From NCBI GenBank assembly GCA_002705605.1, contig PAJD01000018.1, forward strand, positions 3,287-10,230: a stretch of 6,944 nucleotides of DNA, read 5' to 3'. The notes under the pieces were generated by a model, which saw nothing but the letters and a program-made list of their open reading frames with translations, was not told the DNA's origin and did not search any database. The DNA comes from Fidelibacterota bacterium. GTDB lineage: Bacteria > Fidelibacterota > Marinisomatia > SCGC-AAA003-L08 > D37C17. Positions 6,063 to 6,944 of the stretch are shown here, piece after piece. The position numbers were made by a program, and so were the translations under genes. Positions within the stretch are counted from its first letter, which is position 1. Each line of letters starts with the position of its first letter.

Positions 6063-6944
6063 TTAATCAAAGGATTCAAAATAAATTCTAACTTGAAACC
6101 CTATATCAGTTTCCCTTTTTCTTCCAGAAGTATGATTATCTGAAACAATATAATTAAACCATAAATCACCTTCAACAAATTTACTAAAATTATATGTTAT
6201 TTTAGGCTGTAAATTATATGAATTACTATATGCAATCACTTCAAATTGACTTAAATCATTTGTTTCAAAATAAGAAAATTCAGTATTACTATTATCATAA
6301 CCTAACTTAAGACTTAAGTTAACTTCATTTTCAATTTGGAAATCCCTTAAAAAGAAAACTGGCATTCTAAACCCTGTTTTTTTTCTATAGCCAAAAGTTA
6401 AACTAACCTGATTATTGGTTGCTCTTTCTATTTGTCCTCCCTCATTTGTAATATTCAAAGTATTATTCAAAGTTAAATCAATATCAAGAGGAATTTTTTT
6501 GGTAGTCATATCAAATCTTAATAATGGTGCAAAATTTCTTTTATAATCTAATTTTTGAATAATAAAGTCTTGACTTATTTTATTTTTTTCTCCACTAAAA
6601 GTATGACTTAAACTAAAACTTTTAAACCAATTATCTAAAAACTGATACTTTTCTAAGCCTCTTAAGTTTATTGACCATCCAAATATTGGAAATCCATTTT
6701 TACCTGAAGCACCAAGTGGGAAATATGATTCAGATTGAGTTTCATTATATCCACTATCACTTTGATTATTTGCTGACAAAGAGACTCTATACTCAACATT
6801 TGACAACGTTAAATTTTGAGTTAATTGTATTGAAGTACTAAATTTTAATTCTTGATTAAAGGTATTTGATGATGAAATAATTATCCCATCTGATGATGTA
6901 AACAAACTTCCTTCAATTGGTCTATCAGCTATTCCTAATTTAAA
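6063..6944 (-). CDS. sprA: SprA-like T9SS outer-membrane translocon, C-terminal 293 residues (5' end outside window)
   Basis: The frame is open to the window edge (first visible residues FKLGIADRPIEG), so an apparent TTG start at 6905 is internal and the gene is truncated on its 5' side. The visible part is beta-barrel and matches the end of SprA/Sov as I know it: GWSINLRGLEKY (89-100; family 'NW.l.Y.GL'), WFKSFSLSHTFSG (106-118; family 'f.s.tlsH.y.s'), FAPLLRFDMTTKKIPLDIDL (138-157; family 'fsPLig.d.t.kn.l...l'), NNQVSLTFGYRKK (177-189; family 'ne..vglGYr'), an EVNLSLKLGYDN strand and the closing TDIGFQVRIYF strand. SprA is a very large protein forming the T9SS export channel with PorV as plug or shuttle. 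A PorV-like gene occurs three genes downstream in the same operon. The remaining, mostly N-terminal, part lies to the right. Confidence is high for the family, lower for the exact orthologue. Confidence 0.8.
   Translation of the reverse strand, partial: FKLGIADRPIEGSLFTSSDGIIISSSNTFNQELKFSTSIQLTQNLTLSNVEYRVSLSANNQSDSGYNETQSESYFPLGASGKNGFPIFGWSINLRGLEKYQFLDNWFKSFSLSHTFSGEKNKISQDFIIQKLDYKRNFAPLLRFDMTTKKIPLDIDLTLNNTLNITNEGGQIERATNNQVSLTFGYRKKTGFRMPVFFLRDFQIENEVNLSLKLGYDNSNTEFSYFETNDLSQFEVIAYSNSYNLQPKITYNFSKFVEGDLWFNYIVSDNHTSGRKRETDIGFQVRIYFESFD

Noticed and set aside
6056..6079. Upstream TTG start for the cyclotransferase gene (adds MNPLINKQ)
   Set aside because: Would overlap the SprA stop codon and put polar residues before an otherwise ideal signal peptide starting at the ATG at 6055.
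6903..6905. TTG as the start of the SprA-like gene
   Set aside because: The frame continues without a stop to the window edge, and a SprA C-terminus must belong to a much longer protein.

Overview
The window is AT-rich and almost entirely coding, with nearly everything on the minus strand. It looks like a marine bacterium with a type IX secretion system (T9SS) outside the classical Bacteroidota, most likely Candidatus Marinimicrobia (SAR406 / Fidelibacterota). The grounds are Asn-rich secreted proteins, a C-terminal dockerin-like repeat pair on a glucanase, Ca-loop insertions (DLNNND..), a FlgD-like/T9SS-type C-terminal domain, PorV/PorQ-like barrels and a SprA C-terminus. The taxon is inferred from protein style; no marker gene is present.

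Reading in the direction of transcription (right to left): (1) 6944-6063 is the C-terminal end of a SprA-like outer-membrane translocon, cut by the window edge. (2) 6055-5156 is a secreted M28-fold enzyme that most resembles type II glutaminyl-peptide cyclotransferase. (3) 5163-3274 is a secreted beta-propeller protein ending in a T9SS-type domain, comparable in design to PorZ. (4) 3274-2312 and (5) 2310-1468 are two tandem PorV/PorQ-like outer-membrane barrels. These five genes are separated by a few bases or overlap (7 bp gap, 8 bp overlap, 1 bp overlap, 1 bp gap), so they very probably form one translationally coupled operon. Its theme is T9SS export and surface attachment.

After a 57-bp AT-rich gap comes (6) 1410-19, a secreted GH16 laminarinase-type beta-glucanase with an N-terminal Cys-rich E-set/CBM-like module, a Gly/Asp linker, the catalytic domain and a C-terminal dockerin-like domain. 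It is a plausible cargo enzyme for algal or other beta-1,3-glucan.

At the left edge, bases 3-35 of the plus strand encode FEIDYVRVYQ-stop, the canonical last strand of a GH16 laminarinase. A second GH16 gene therefore converges on the first, and the two 3' ends overlap by 17 bp. This suggests a glucan-degrading pair placed directly beside a T9SS module.

No RNA genes, insertion sequences, CRISPR arrays or strong terminators were seen. No stretch over 300 bp lacks a gene.
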